Shown here in pieces: positions 51,336 to 60,030 of a stretch of DNA of 64,000 nucleotides. Position 1 is the stretch's first letter. Every line of letters starts with the position of its first letter. Location of the stretch: positions 124,001 to 188,000 of the forward strand of contig CANMHT010000004.1 in NCBI GenBank assembly GCA_947497755.1, written 5' to 3'. A program made the position numbers and the translations under genes. Under the pieces are notes generated by a model. That model saw nothing but the letters and a program-made list of their open reading frames with translations, was not told the origin of the DNA and did not search any database. The DNA comes from an uncultured Polaribacter sp. Lineage in GTDB: Bacteria > Bacteroidota > Bacteroidia > Flavobacteriales > Flavobacteriaceae.

Positions 51336-54300
51336 TTAGAAGCTATATCTCAATCCAAATTGCATTTGCCATCTAGAGATTAAGCTAGAATCATACACAA
51401 ATGTTTCTTTTAAATTTGTATTAAAAGTATAGGTTGGTGTACCTGTATTATCTACACTAACTCCTAAAGGTTGTACAGCACTTGGTTGCTGTACTAATCC
51501 CCAATCAGAATTGATTAAGTTTCCAAAATTTAAGATATCAATTGTAAATTCTAATGAATTGTTATTTGCTAATTTTAAATTCTGTATAAACTTCACATCC
51601 ATCTTTCCTCTCCAAGGAGCTAAGGCACCATAACGCTCTGCATACTGCCCTCTTCTACCACTTAAATATTTATCTTGTTGGATAAACTTTTCAAAAGCAG
51701 CAGCTTGTCCAGCTCCACTAAATTGCATTTGATTAACTTCACTAGCAGTTGGAATATAAATTAAATCGTTTAAGTTAGATCCATCATTATTAATATCTCC
51801 AGCATAAGTATAATTAAATCTTCCTCCTTTAGCCAATTCATAAAAAGATGAAATTGTTGTTGTCCATTTATCATCAGTTCCGTATGCCCAAGTTTTAGAA
51901 GCAACTCCGATAAATCTATGCGTATCTCCATATTTAGAGTGCGCTAAAACAGCATCATTTGCATTAGATAAAATTGGATTAAATGCAAAAGCATCTCCTG
52001 TAATTTCAGCTTCAATAGAGTTTACATCTTTAGAGTTTAAGTAATTATATGCTCCCATTAAATACAACCCATTTTCAAAAGTTCTTTGGGCTTTCAATGA
52101 AGCGTTAAACGTTCTTCCTTTATCAGAATTTGTAAATACATATCCATTGTTTCCTTTATCAGCTGCTTGATATATTGGTCTGTTATCTACACCTTGTAAT
52201 GTTCCTGTAGGATTCTTTAATCCCCAGTTTTGAACATGTGCTCCATTAATATCTTTAGTATAAGATATATCTGTAGTTAAAATAGTTCCGTTTTTAAGCT
52301 TTACATCTGCACCAAAGCTTGTTCTCCATACTTGAGGAAATTTAAAATCTGGATCTACTACTTGATAAAACCAAGTATTTGGATTAGCAATTTGGTTTCC
52401 TAACCAAACAAACGGGAATCTTCCTGTGAACAATCCAGAGCCTCCTCTTAATTGTAGAGTATTATCTCCATGTACATCCCAATTAAATCCAACTCTTGGA
52501 GAAAACAAAAAGCTATTGCTTGGCATCTTTGTTGAGTCAAATTTTACTGCTTTACCAGTATCAGGATCAAAATAATCGATTGATGGATCATAAAAATTAC
52601 CTGGGAAATCAATTACATTTTGTGCCTTTTCTGCTGAATCAAAAAATAATGGTTTGTCTAAACGAATTCCGTATGAAAGTTTAAAGTTTTCACTAACATT
52701 CCATTCATCTTGAACATAAAATGCTAATTGTCCAACATTTGTTTCTGCCAATGCCCAAGAATTGTTTGCATTTCTAGTATTAAATACATTTTGTGCATTT
52801 GCCATTGCATCTGCTAATAATCCGTTAGCAATAGCTGCTCTAAAAGCAGCCATATCTGCAAAATCACCAAAAAACGCACCAACATATCCTCTAGCATCTC
52901 CAAGTCCATAAACTCCTAAATTAAACGAGTTATCAAATTCAAACTTTTCAAAAGAAAAACCTACTGTATAGTTATGGTCTCCTTTACTAATGTTTAAGTT
53001 GTTTGTAATTTGATATACTTTCTGATCTAATCTGTTATTAATAGAAAATGGTTCATGTCCAGCAACAATATAATTTCCTCCACTTCCATCTTGAATTCTA
53101 AAAGCTGGCATTGGTGCTGACTTCGGATTTCTAAAATCGTCAAAATGTGTATAACCTGCTTGGAACTTATTGGTAATATTATCAGAAAAAGTTGAATTCA
53201 GTTCAACCAAAAAAGAATTAAGATTGTTGTTTATTTGGTAACCAGAGTTTTCAAATTGTAGTATTTGAGAACTTGGGCCTCTAAACCCTAATGCCGTTGG
53301 ATGTGCTGGCAAATCTCTAGATGCATTTAAAAAGTTGTAAATAAATGCCAAACGATGCTTTTGATTTACATTCCAATCTAATTTAATTAACCCTTTAGTA
53401 CTTTTGGTATCATGTGTAAATCCTTCATAAGAACCAGTATCATAACCGATTCCCACTAAAGCAGCTTTTACCTCATCTAAATCTGTTTTTAAAACTCTAG
53501 ACTCGTTAATAGCTCCAGATCCAGTATTAGGTAACCAAGATTGTCCTAAATCAGATCTATTGTCTTTCTCAAAATTTACAAAAACAAATAGTTTGTCTTT
53601 TACAATTGGAGCACCAACACTAACTCCTACTTGAGATTGGGTTAATTTAGGTACAAATATTTTTTGACCTTTAATTTTACTTCCTGTAAAATCTTGATTT
53701 CTGTAATAGCCATAAACTGTACCAGTTAAGGTGTTGGTACCACTTTTGGTTACAGCATTAACAGATGCTCCTGTAAAACCAGATAAGGTTACATCATAAG
53801 GTGCAGTAGAAACAGAAATTTGATCTATAGCATCTAAAGATACTGGTTGAGAAGCAGTTTGACCTCCAGGTGTGGCTGCATCTAAACCAAAAGGGTTATT
53901 AAAGATAGAACCATCTAAAGTAAAGTTATTAAACTGATCATTTCTTCCAGCGAAAGATCCGCCAGAGGCAGCAGGGTCTAAACGTGTAAAATCAGATGCT
54001 GATCTAGAAATAGTTGGTAACTTTTTTAGCTCTTTGTTACCAATACTTGTTTGAGCTCCAGTTCTGTCATTATTAAAAACGGTGCTCCTAGTAGAACTGA
54101 TTACTACCTCTTCTAAAGTGTTTGAATCTTCAGATAAAACAGCATCTATATTTGTTGTTTTTCCTAAAGTTAAAAACACATTGGTTACTTTTTTAGATTT
54201 GTAACCAACAAAGCTTATGGTAATAGTATAGGGGCCCCCAATCCTTAAATTGGATAAAGTATACCTTCCATTTTCTTGAGCAATTGTTCCAGAAACAGTA

Positions 54301-54449
54301 CCAGTTGGTGTGTGTAATGCAACAATGTTTGCTCCAATCATAGCTTCTCCAGTTGTATCTGTTACTAACCCTTTAATTTTTGAGGTAGTAACCTGAGAAA
54401 CAACACTAACAGAGAAAACTAAGCTTAAGTAAAATAAAATTCTCTTCAT
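51336..54449 (-). CDS. Oar-like TonB-dependent outer-membrane receptor
   Basis: 1037 residues. Signal peptide (MKRILFYLSLVFSVSVVSQ), carboxypeptidase regulatory domain (SKIKGLVTDTTGEAMIGANI), plug (LPTISRSASDFTRLDPAASG, ISVSTAPYDVTLSGFTGASV) and a long barrel ending RWQMQFGLRYSF, the C-terminal aromatic signature. The plug variant with QTSIGNKELKKLPTISRSA is the Oar/OmpA-related subgroup, not the SusC type, and no SusD is adjacent. Substrate unknown. Transcribed after a terminator behind rplI, so it needs its own promoter. Confidence 0.92.
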   Translation of the reverse strand: MKRILFYLSLVFSVSVVSQVTTSKIKGLVTDTTGEAMIGANIVALHTPTGTVSGTIAQENGRYTLSNLRIGGPYTITISFVGYKSKKVTNVFLTLGKTTNIDAVLSEDSNTLEEVVISSTRSTVFNNDRTGAQTSIGNKELKKLPTISRSASDFTRLDPAASGGSFAGRNDQFNNFTLDGSIFNNPFGLDAATPGGQTASQPVSLDAIDQISVSTAPYDVTLSGFTGASVNAVTKSGTNTLTGTVYGYYRNQDFTGSKIKGQKIFVPKLTQSQVGVSVGAPIVKDKLFVFVNFEKDNRSDLGQSWLPNTGSGAINESRVLKTDLDEVKAALVGIGYDTGSYEGFTHDTKSTKGLIKLDWNVNQKHRLAFIYNFLNASRDLPAHPTALGFRGPSSQILQFENSGYQINNNLNSFLVELNSTFSDNITNKFQAGYTHFDDFRNPKSAPMPAFRIQDGSGGNYIVAGHEPFSINNRLDQKVYQITNNLNISKGDHNYTVGFSFEKFEFDNSFNLGVYGLGDARGYVGAFFGDFADMAAFRAAIANGLLADAMANAQNVFNTRNANNSWALAETNVGQLAFYVQDEWNVSENFKLSYGIRLDKPLFFDSAEKAQNVIDFPGNFYDPSIDYFDPDTGKAVKFDSTKMPSNSFLFSPRVGFNWDVHGDNTLQLRGGSGLFTGRFPFVWLGNQIANPNTWFYQVVDPDFKFPQVWRTSFGADVKLKNGTILTTDISYTKDINGAHVQNWGLKNPTGTLQGVDNRPIYQAADKGNNGYVFTNSDKGRTFNASLKAQRTFENGLYLMGAYNYLNSKDVNSIEAEITGDAFAFNPILSNANDAVLAHSKYGDTHRFIGVASKTWAYGTDDKWTTTISSFYELAKGGRFNYTYAGDINNDGSNLNDLIYIPTASEVNQMQFSGAGQAAAFEKFIQQDKYLSGRRGQYAERYGALAPWRGKMDVKFIQNLKLANNNSLEFTIDILNFGNLINSDWGLVQQPSAVQPLGVSVDNTGTPTYTFNTNLKETFVYDSSLISRWQMQFGLRYSF

Positions 54450-54493
54450 GCTTTTATAATAGTTTTAGTTAATATTAACTTTAAAAATAGCCA

Positions 54494-54530
54494 TAAAAAA
54501 AAAAGAGTCTACTATTTCTAGTAAACTCTT
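54494..54530 (-). terminator. intrinsic terminator after rplI
   Basis: Stem AGAGTcTACTA / TAGTAaACTCT with one internal mismatch; minus-strand U-tract from the A-run at 54494-54504. Ends the rpsF-rpsR-rplI transcript. Confidence 0.75.
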
Positions 54531-54555
54531 TATCAATAAATTATTAACAAATTGC

Positions 54556-55005
54556 TTATTTCTCAGCAACTACTTCAAAAGTAATATCAGCAACAACTGT
54601 TCTGTGTAATCTTACAGAAGCGTTGTATTTACCTAATCTTTTTACAGTACCTCCAACAACTTTAATGAATTTTCTATCCACTTCAGTTCCTGATTTTGCA
54701 ATTGCTTCAGCTACATCTGCATTGTTTACAGAACCAAATAATTTGTCTCCTGTACCAACTTTAGATGCAATCTTAATTTCTAAACCTTTAATTGTTTCTG
54801 CTATTTTAGTAGCATCTTCAACAATTTTAGCTTCTTTAAATGCACGTTGCTTTAAATTTTCTGCTAAAACTTTCTTTGCAGAAGAAGTTGCTAATACTGC
54901 ATATCCTTGAGGGATTAAAAAGTTTCTACCATAACCATTCTTAACAGTTACAATATCGTCTTTGAAACCTACGTTTTCTACGTCTTGCTTTAATATTAAT
55001 TCCAT
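54556..55005 (-). CDS. rplI: 50S ribosomal protein L9
   Basis: 149 residues. N-terminal L9 signature MELILKQDVENVGFKDDIVTVKNGYGRNFLIPQ (short form shown: VKNGYGRNFLIP), central helix, C-terminal domain ending HRTVVADITFEV. Third gene of rpsF-rpsR-rplI. Confidence 0.96.
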   Translation of the reverse strand: MELILKQDVENVGFKDDIVTVKNGYGRNFLIPQGYAVLATSSAKKVLAENLKQRAFKEAKIVEDATKIAETIKGLEIKIASKVGTGDKLFGSVNNADVAEAIAKSGTEVDRKFIKVVGGTVKRLGKYNASVRLHRTVVADITFEVVAEK

Positions 55006-55021
55006 AATGCTTCTTCTTTTA

Positions 55022-55318
55022 TTATTTTAACATATCTCCAAGGTAAGGCATTAAAGCTAAGTGACGCGCACGTTTAATAGCTTGTGCAACTTTACGTTGG
55101 TATTTTAAAGATGTTCCGGTTAAACGTCTTGGTAAAATTTTACCTTGCTCGTTTACTAAATACATTAAAAAGTCAGCATCTTTATAATCAATATATTTGA
55201 TTCCGTTTTTCTTAAAACGACAGTATTTTGCTTCTTTTTTAGTTTCAATGTCTAATGGAGTTAAGTATCTTACTTCTCCTTGCTTGTTTCCTTTTGCTTG
55301 TTGATCTATAGATGACAT
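55022..55318 (-). CDS. rpsR: 30S ribosomal protein S18
   Basis: 98 residues; [19 protein letters not shown] and [20 protein letters not shown] are the S18 core. Bacteroidota-type N-terminal extension. 5-nt gap from rpsF, 16 nt to rplI. Confidence 0.96.
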   Translation of the reverse strand: MSSIDQQAKGNKQGEVRYLTPLDIETKKEAKYCRFKKNGIKYIDYKDADFLMYLVNEQGKILPRRLTGTSLKYQRKVAQAIKRARHLALMPYLGDMLK

Positions 55319-55323
55319 ATCTC

Positions 55324-55665
55324 TTATTTTTTAGCAGATGCAACACGAGCTCTTCTCTTTTCAGCCCAAGCTGCAGCGTGTTTATCTAATTTAACAGTTA
55401 AATAACGCATAACGCTATCATCTCTTCTAAACTCTAGTTCAAAGTTAGCAATAACATCTCCTGCTACTTTGTACTCAAATAAGTGGTAAAATCCACTTTT
55501 TTTCTTTTGAATTGGGTACGCTAATTTTTTTAAGCCCCAATCTTCTTTAGAAATCATTTCGGCACCTTTAGAAACCAAATAGTCATTAAACTTTTGTACT
55601 GTTTCCTTTATCTGAGTATCAGATAAAACGGGATTCAAAATGAAAACAGTTTCGTAATGATTCAT
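55324..55665 (-). CDS. rpsF: 30S ribosomal protein S6
   Basis: 113 residues; opens [20 protein letters not shown], with [20 protein letters not shown] and the C-terminal basic tail [10 protein letters not shown]. First gene of the operon, with a -7 box TATATTTG 31 nt upstream. Confidence 0.96.
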   Translation of the reverse strand: MNHYETVFILNPVLSDTQIKETVQKFNDYLVSKGAEMISKEDWGLKKLAYPIQKKKSGFYHLFEYKVAGDVIANFELEFRRDDSVMRYLTVKLDKHAAAWAEKRRARVASAKK

Positions 55666-55696
55666 AATTAATTATTTAAAATTATTTTTAAGGCTG

Positions 55697-55704
55697 CAAA
55701 TATA
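55697..55704 (-). promoter_or_regulatory. -7 box TATATTTG for rpsF-rpsR-rplI
   Basis: Exact TAnnTTTG on the minus strand, 31 nt before the ATG at 55665. Confidence 0.5.
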
Positions 55705-55763
55705 CAATCTTTTTTCTAGATAATACCTATAAGATTGTAAAGAAAAATCTATCAATTTTTCTT

Positions 55764-55771
55764 TAAGTTTG
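55764..55771 (+). promoter_or_regulatory. -7 box TAAGTTTG for the sterol-desaturase-like gene
   Basis: Exact TAnnTTTG, 27 nt before the ATG at 55799, in the divergent gap with rpsF. Confidence 0.45.
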
Positions 55772-55798
55772 TAGAAAGCACAAATTTACAAAATCCTT

Positions 55799-56698
55799 AT
55801 GCAAATACCCGAATTCCCAAACCTTATTCATTATGCAATTCCGTTTTTTGTCGCAACGGTTATTATTGAAGTTATCTTAACTGTAAAAGTAAAAATGGAA
55901 CAGTATGAATACAAGGATGCATTAACTTCTATTACCATGGGTTTAGGAAACGTTGCTGTTGGATTATTAACCAAAGGAATGGTGTTGACTGTTTTTTATT
56001 TTATTTATAATAGTTTTCATCTTTTTGAGATTCCTTTTACTTGGTGGGCGTGGATTTTAATTCTTTTTGCAGAGGATTTCACTTATTACTGGAACCATAG
56101 AATCGCTCATGAAAGTCGTTTTTTTTGGGCTAGTCATGTGGTACATCATTCTTCTCAAAAATACAACTTAAGTACGGCTTTAAGACAAACTTGGTCTGGT
56201 GGATTTTATACTTTTATTTGGTGGATTCCTTTAGTAATTATTGGCTTTCACCCTGTAATGATTTTAGTGCAGATGTCTATTAGTTTACTGTATCAATATT
56301 GGATTCATACAGAAATGATACAAAAATTACCGAAATGGTTCGAAGCAGTTTTTAATACTCCTAGTCATCATAGGGTGCACCATGCTACAAATCCACAATA
56401 TTTAGATAGAAATCACGCTGGAATTTTTATTATTTGGGATAAACTCTTTGGTACTTTTGAGCCTGAAATAGAAAAGCCTGTGTATGGATTGGTAAAAAAC
56501 ATCAACACATACAACCCTGTAAAAGTTGCTTTTTTAGAGTGGTTTTACATGTTTAAAGATACCTTTACAAGCAATACAAATTTGATTAATAGAATAAAAT
56601 ATCTTTTTAAACCTCCAGGTTGGAGACATGATGGTACTGGAACATTGTCTTCTGATTTAAGAAAAGAATGGCAACAAAAACAACAAAGCGAAGTATAA
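55799..56698 (+). CDS. sterol desaturase / fatty-acid hydroxylase superfamily membrane enzyme
   Basis: 299 residues, three to four membrane helices. The His-box set of the family is complete: HRIAHE (H-x3-H) after EDFTYYWN, HVVHH (H-x2-HH), and HHRVHH (HH-x2-HH) in NTPSHHRVHHATNPQ, which bind the di-iron centre. Substrate (sterol-like or carotenoid/fatty acid) cannot be told. Its last codons and stop lie inside a 17-bp perfect palindrome. Confidence 0.9.
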   Translation: MQIPEFPNLIHYAIPFFVATVIIEVILTVKVKMEQYEYKDALTSITMGLGNVAVGLLTKGMVLTVFYFIYNSFHLFEIPFTWWAWILILFAEDFTYYWNHRIAHESRFFWASHVVHHSSQKYNLSTALRQTWSGGFYTFIWWIPLVIIGFHPVMILVQMSISLLYQYWIHTEMIQKLPKWFEAVFNTPSHHRVHHATNPQYLDRNHAGIFIIWDKLFGTFEPEIEKPVYGLVKNINTYNPVKVAFLEWFYMFKDTFTSNTNLINRIKYLFKPPGWRHDGTGTLSSDLRKEWQQKQQSEV

Positions 56699-56715
56699 TA
56701 TACTTCGCTTTGTTG
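56681..56715. terminator. 17-bp perfect palindrome over the stop codon, likely bidirectional terminator
   Basis: CAACAAAGCGAAGTATA / TATACTTCGCTTTGTTG with a single-base centre (56698). The left arm is the 3' end of the desaturase gene (its last 6 codons including the stop). T-richness on both sides is modest, so function is inferred: it would end both the + strand gene and the convergent minus-strand operon. The arms are perfect, which is unusual. Confidence 0.65.
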
Positions 56716-56736
56716 TTGTATTAAAGTTCAATAAAA

Positions 56737-57879
56737 TTAATTCAAATCTAAACGTATACCTAATGAAAGGTTTCTCACTTTTGTATTCTTAAATAATGGG
56801 TTCATGTCGTATTTCGCATATACTCCAACATCTCTCCATGCTAAATAAGCACTTAATCCGTAGTTGAATTTATTCATATTAAAGTTGTCTTTTTGCAACT
56901 CTTCTACTTTAACATTACTACCATCTACATATTCTATATATTGTCTTGTTCCTAATTTAAAGCCTGCAAAAGCTCCAATTCCTATACGAATAGACCTATT
57001 GGTTCTATCTCTTTTTGTTCCATCAGCATATTCTCCATCTCTTGAAAAATCCCATTCAAAATGTATTGGAAAATTCATTTGTACATGGCGCAATCTATTT
57101 TCATCTAACTTTTCTGCATGCACTACTAAATCTGTTTTATTGCCATTTACCACATGATACATATTGTTCTTTGGCCTTAAGTTATTCCATAAAAACGACA
57201 CTCCATATTTAAAATACAATTTGGAAGCTTCTCTGTCCATTCTTGTCTTCCAAGTCCATCCTAATTCATAAAAATGTGATTCCCAAAATTTATAATCAGA
57301 GTTTTTTAATGTAGAAAGTTCATGATCTACTAAGACATTATTTACTCCCATTGCAAAAACAAATTGAGTAGTAGTACTTCTACTTCTTTTTCCTTTGCGA
57401 TCCCAACGGTTTCTTCTCCTTCTTAACCATTCTTTTCTTCTCTCTAAGTTATCTTCATTATTAGCTATGCTAAAACGAAATGTTCTATTTCCAATAGTAA
57501 AAGAGTCTTCATCATCATAATAACGTTCTTTTTTCTTTTTTACTTCAGTTACAACAACTTTACTTTTTATTTTTCCATTTGCTTTGTCTTGAACTAACAT
57601 TTGTAATTTTCCTTCTTCTACAGCAACTTTATCTGCAATTACTTTCGCATGGAATTCTGCAGCTTCTTTTTTTAATCTTTGTGCTTCTTCTGAAGTAATT
57701 TCTTTTTTCTCCAATCTCTTATTTATCAGCTTTACTTTTTCTGTTAAAGCTGCTTTTTCTGTTTTTGTAATTAACTCAATTCTTTTAGAAATCTTTCTTA
57801 CCTCATCTTCAAAGTATTTCTCTTGAGAAAAGGCTATAGTTGTACAAAACAACACTACTATTAATAGTATTCTTTTCAT
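56737..57879 (-). CDS. outer-membrane beta-barrel protein of an ECF-sigma operon
   Basis: 380 residues. Signal peptide MKRILLIVVLFCTTIAFSQ, then a long charged coiled-coil region (about 20-125: KISKRIELITKTEKAALTEK), a Lys/Arg-rich bend (EVKKKKERYYDDEDSFT, RRKEWLRRRRNRWDRKGKRS), and a beta-barrel-like C-terminal half (ELGWTWKTRMDREASKLYFK, GIGAFAGFKLGTRQYIEYVD) ending GIRLDLN. Porin-like. Third gene after the sigma factor and the membrane anchor; likely their target or partner. Confidence 0.8.
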   Translation of the reverse strand: MKRILLIVVLFCTTIAFSQEKYFEDEVRKISKRIELITKTEKAALTEKVKLINKRLEKKEITSEEAQRLKKEAAEFHAKVIADKVAVEEGKLQMLVQDKANGKIKSKVVVTEVKKKKERYYDDEDSFTIGNRTFRFSIANNEDNLERRKEWLRRRRNRWDRKGKRSRSTTTQFVFAMGVNNVLVDHELSTLKNSDYKFWESHFYELGWTWKTRMDREASKLYFKYGVSFLWNNLRPKNNMYHVVNGNKTDLVVHAEKLDENRLRHVQMNFPIHFEWDFSRDGEYADGTKRDRTNRSIRIGIGAFAGFKLGTRQYIEYVDGSNVKVEELQKDNFNMNKFNYGLSAYLAWRDVGVYAKYDMNPLFKNTKVRNLSLGIRLDLN

Positions 57880-57921
57880 GTTTTAATGTTTTTAATTTAT
57901 GCTATTTATCGGAGTTATTTT

Positions 57922-58803
57922 TTAATTATTTCTGTTTGAAAAAGCTGTTGCTAAACCTGAAATCTTCCCTTTAACTACTTGCATAAAGCTGTTTTTAAAT
58001 GTTTCTTCATCAATAGATTTCTCTACAGAAGTTAATAAGGTTTTAGCATCAATCGTTAAGTTTACCTTTTTCAATTCTTTCTGAATATTTTTTAGAACTT
58101 CGTTCCTATCAATATTGTACTTTTTATAGTATTCGCTTATATCTTTATTTGGATTTGTTACTGCATACAATAATGCATCACTATCTACTCTAATTCTACC
58201 TGTTTGCAATAGTTTTTTAGAAGATTTCGGAATCACTATTTTATCTATTTTTGCTATAGTAGTATTTTCACCTGTAACAGCATTTAGTAAGGCATTACTA
58301 TCAATTTGAATGCGTGATTTCTTCTCTTTTGCTGTTGAGCTCTGAGTAGTAGAAGTATTTTTAGCTATTACAACGTTACTATTTTCTTTTACCACACTTG
58401 GTACTTTAATTTCTGTTTGTCTTTTTCTTATGCTTTTATTTTTAGTTGTTTTCACAACTTTTTCTGTATTCTTTGTTTTCTTTTCTGATTGCACTATTAC
58501 TGTTTGTATTGGAGCTGTATTTTTTAAATTAGGCTTTACAAATTTTGTAGTATCAATCTCAGGACCTGTTACAATGGTTTCATCTTTAGTCGGTTTAATA
58601 TCATCATCAGTATTTATAAAAAAAGCTACTGAAATTAATAGTAGTACACTCGCTGCATAACCAACGTATTTAAACCAGTTGATTCTTTTAGGAGCTTCAA
58701 TCACATCTAACTGATCACTTAAGCGCTCCCAAGCAGAACCTGATGGCTGTATGGTTCTGGACTTTAATGAATCTCTAATTATTTTATCTATTTTATTCTC
58801 CAT
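57922..58803 (-). CDS. membrane-anchored anti-sigma-like protein with repeated motif
   Basis: About 293 residues; ATG 58803 (ENKID) is preferred over 58815. One transmembrane helix near residue 50 (VGYAASVLLLISVAFFI) separates a cytosolic N-terminal part, which begins SLKSRTIQPSGSAWERLSDQ as in flavobacterial sigma-linked anchors, from a long periplasmic part with three copies of I-D-[SA]-x-[AT]-L-L-x-[AS]-V. Overlaps the sigma gene by 11 nt, so translationally coupled. The anti-sigma role is inferred from order and topology; no classical zinc anti-sigma motif is visible. Confidence 0.75.
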   Translation of the reverse strand: MENKIDKIIRDSLKSRTIQPSGSAWERLSDQLDVIEAPKRINWFKYVGYAASVLLLISVAFFINTDDDIKPTKDETIVTGPEIDTTKFVKPNLKNTAPIQTVIVQSEKKTKNTEKVVKTTKNKSIRKRQTEIKVPSVVKENSNVVIAKNTSTTQSSTAKEKKSRIQIDSNALLNAVTGENTTIAKIDKIVIPKSSKKLLQTGRIRVDSDALLYAVTNPNKDISEYYKKYNIDRNEVLKNIQKELKKVNLTIDAKTLLTSVEKSIDEETFKNSFMQVVKGKISGLATAFSNRNN

Positions 58804-59350
58804 AAACTGTTTCATTTAGCTTTAAATACTGAGCTTGTAACCACTTTCTTGCTTTAAACAATTGCGATTTAGAAGTACTAATTGTAATTCCCAACTCTTT
58901 AGCAATCTCAGCATGTTTATAACCTTCTATTGCATATAAATTGAATACCATTTTATAACCAATTGGTAAACGATCTATCATTTTTTGTATATCTTCTATT
59001 TCTGTTGACTCTAAACTTTTTGTAGACTGATCATTGAATACAAAATCTTCATCAGACAACTGAACTGGATTCTTTTTACGTAAATAAGATATACATGTAT
59101 TTACCATAATTCTACGAATCCAACCTTCAAAACTTCCTTCGTTTTTAAACTTAGAAATGTGTGTAAAAACTTTTAAAAATCCAGACAACATCAATTCTTC
59201 TGCATGATGCACATCTTTTACATATTGCCTACAAACACCTAACATTTTAGGAGAATAAAGCTCAAATAACTCCTGTTGTGCTTCTCTCTTTTGTTGTATG
59301 GCATCAGCAATTAACTGATTGGTTTGATTATGCAATGGTATAATTTTCAA
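58793..59350 (-). CDS. RNA polymerase ECF (sigma-70 family) sigma factor
   Basis: 185 residues. Region 2: QELFELYSPKMLGVCRQYVK, EELMLSGFLKVFTHISKF and GWIRRIMVNTCISYLR; region 4: IDRLPIGYKMVFNLYAIEGY with helix-turn-helix HAEIAKELGITISTSKSQLF. Directs transcription of genes downstream, at least the membrane anchor and porin-like gene it overlaps. A -7 box TATATTTG is 29 nt upstream. A SigP-like role is possible but unproven. Confidence 0.92.
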   Translation of the reverse strand: MKIIPLHNQTNQLIADAIQQKREAQQELFELYSPKMLGVCRQYVKDVHHAEELMLSGFLKVFTHISKFKNEGSFEGWIRRIMVNTCISYLRKKNPVQLSDEDFVFNDQSTKSLESTEIEDIQKMIDRLPIGYKMVFNLYAIEGYKHAEIAKELGITISTSKSQLFKARKWLQAQYLKLNETVYGE

Positions 59351-59378
59351 TCCTGATTGATCTGTTTTAAACGTCTTA

Positions 59379-59386
59379 CAAATATA
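59379..59386 (-). promoter_or_regulatory. -7 box TATATTTG for the sigma operon
   Basis: Exact TAnnTTTG on the minus strand, 28 nt before the ATG at 59350. Confidence 0.5.
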
Positions 59387-59526
59387 TAGACTACAAAGTT
59401 TTAAAAATAGTTGCTTTGGTTTTAAAAAAAATCCAAAAGCTATAAGAAAGACTATTTAATTTGAAGTTTGTAACACATAAGTTCCTTCGCTTTTGTCAGA
59501 AAACTATTTAATACTTAATATCTCAA

Positions 59527-59973
59527 CTATACATTCACCTGAAAACATACACCTTCAATACAAATTCTATTTTCTTCAAAAGAAACCTTGTTCATAGATT
59601 GAACCGAATAAAGCATTTTACAATCAATAGGAAGTTTTTTATCTAATAACAGCTCTAATATTTCATGGTCATTGTAATGAATCAACATTCTTAAAATCTC
59701 CAAATGTTTATTTAACAGAGTTGTTAAATCTGGTCTGTTGATATTTTTATAAGCAATCAACTCTTTATGCTCCATTACATCATCTTCTTCTATTTCAGCT
59801 TCTCTAAATTCAGAAAAAAAGTTGTTTGTTTTCTCTAAAAATACATCCTTTTCAATAATAATTTGATAGCGATACTGCTTCTTATTTCCCCAACGTTGAG
59901 GCTGATTAAAGTTTAAATCTGGTACTTGAAGTAACTCAGAATTTATAGTTATATTATTAACTGTTGTGTTCAT
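59527..59973 (-). CDS. hypothetical protein (148 aa) downstream of priA
   Basis: 148 residues, no signal peptide, acidic centre (EFREAEIEEDDVMEHKELIA) and helical C-terminus with three Cys (LPIDCKMLYSVQSMN, ICIEGVCFQVNV). No recognised family. Starts 57 nt after priA on the same strand and may be read with it. Confidence 0.6.
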   Translation of the reverse strand: MNTTVNNITINSELLQVPDLNFNQPQRWGNKKQYRYQIIIEKDVFLEKTNNFFSEFREAEIEEDDVMEHKELIAYKNINRPDLTTLLNKHLEILRMLIHYNDHEILELLLDKKLPIDCKMLYSVQSMNKVSFEENRICIEGVCFQVNV

Positions 59974-60030
59974 TTTATGATCCTTAGATTCCTACTTTAC
60001 CGTTGGAATCTCAACTTAATACTACAAAAC

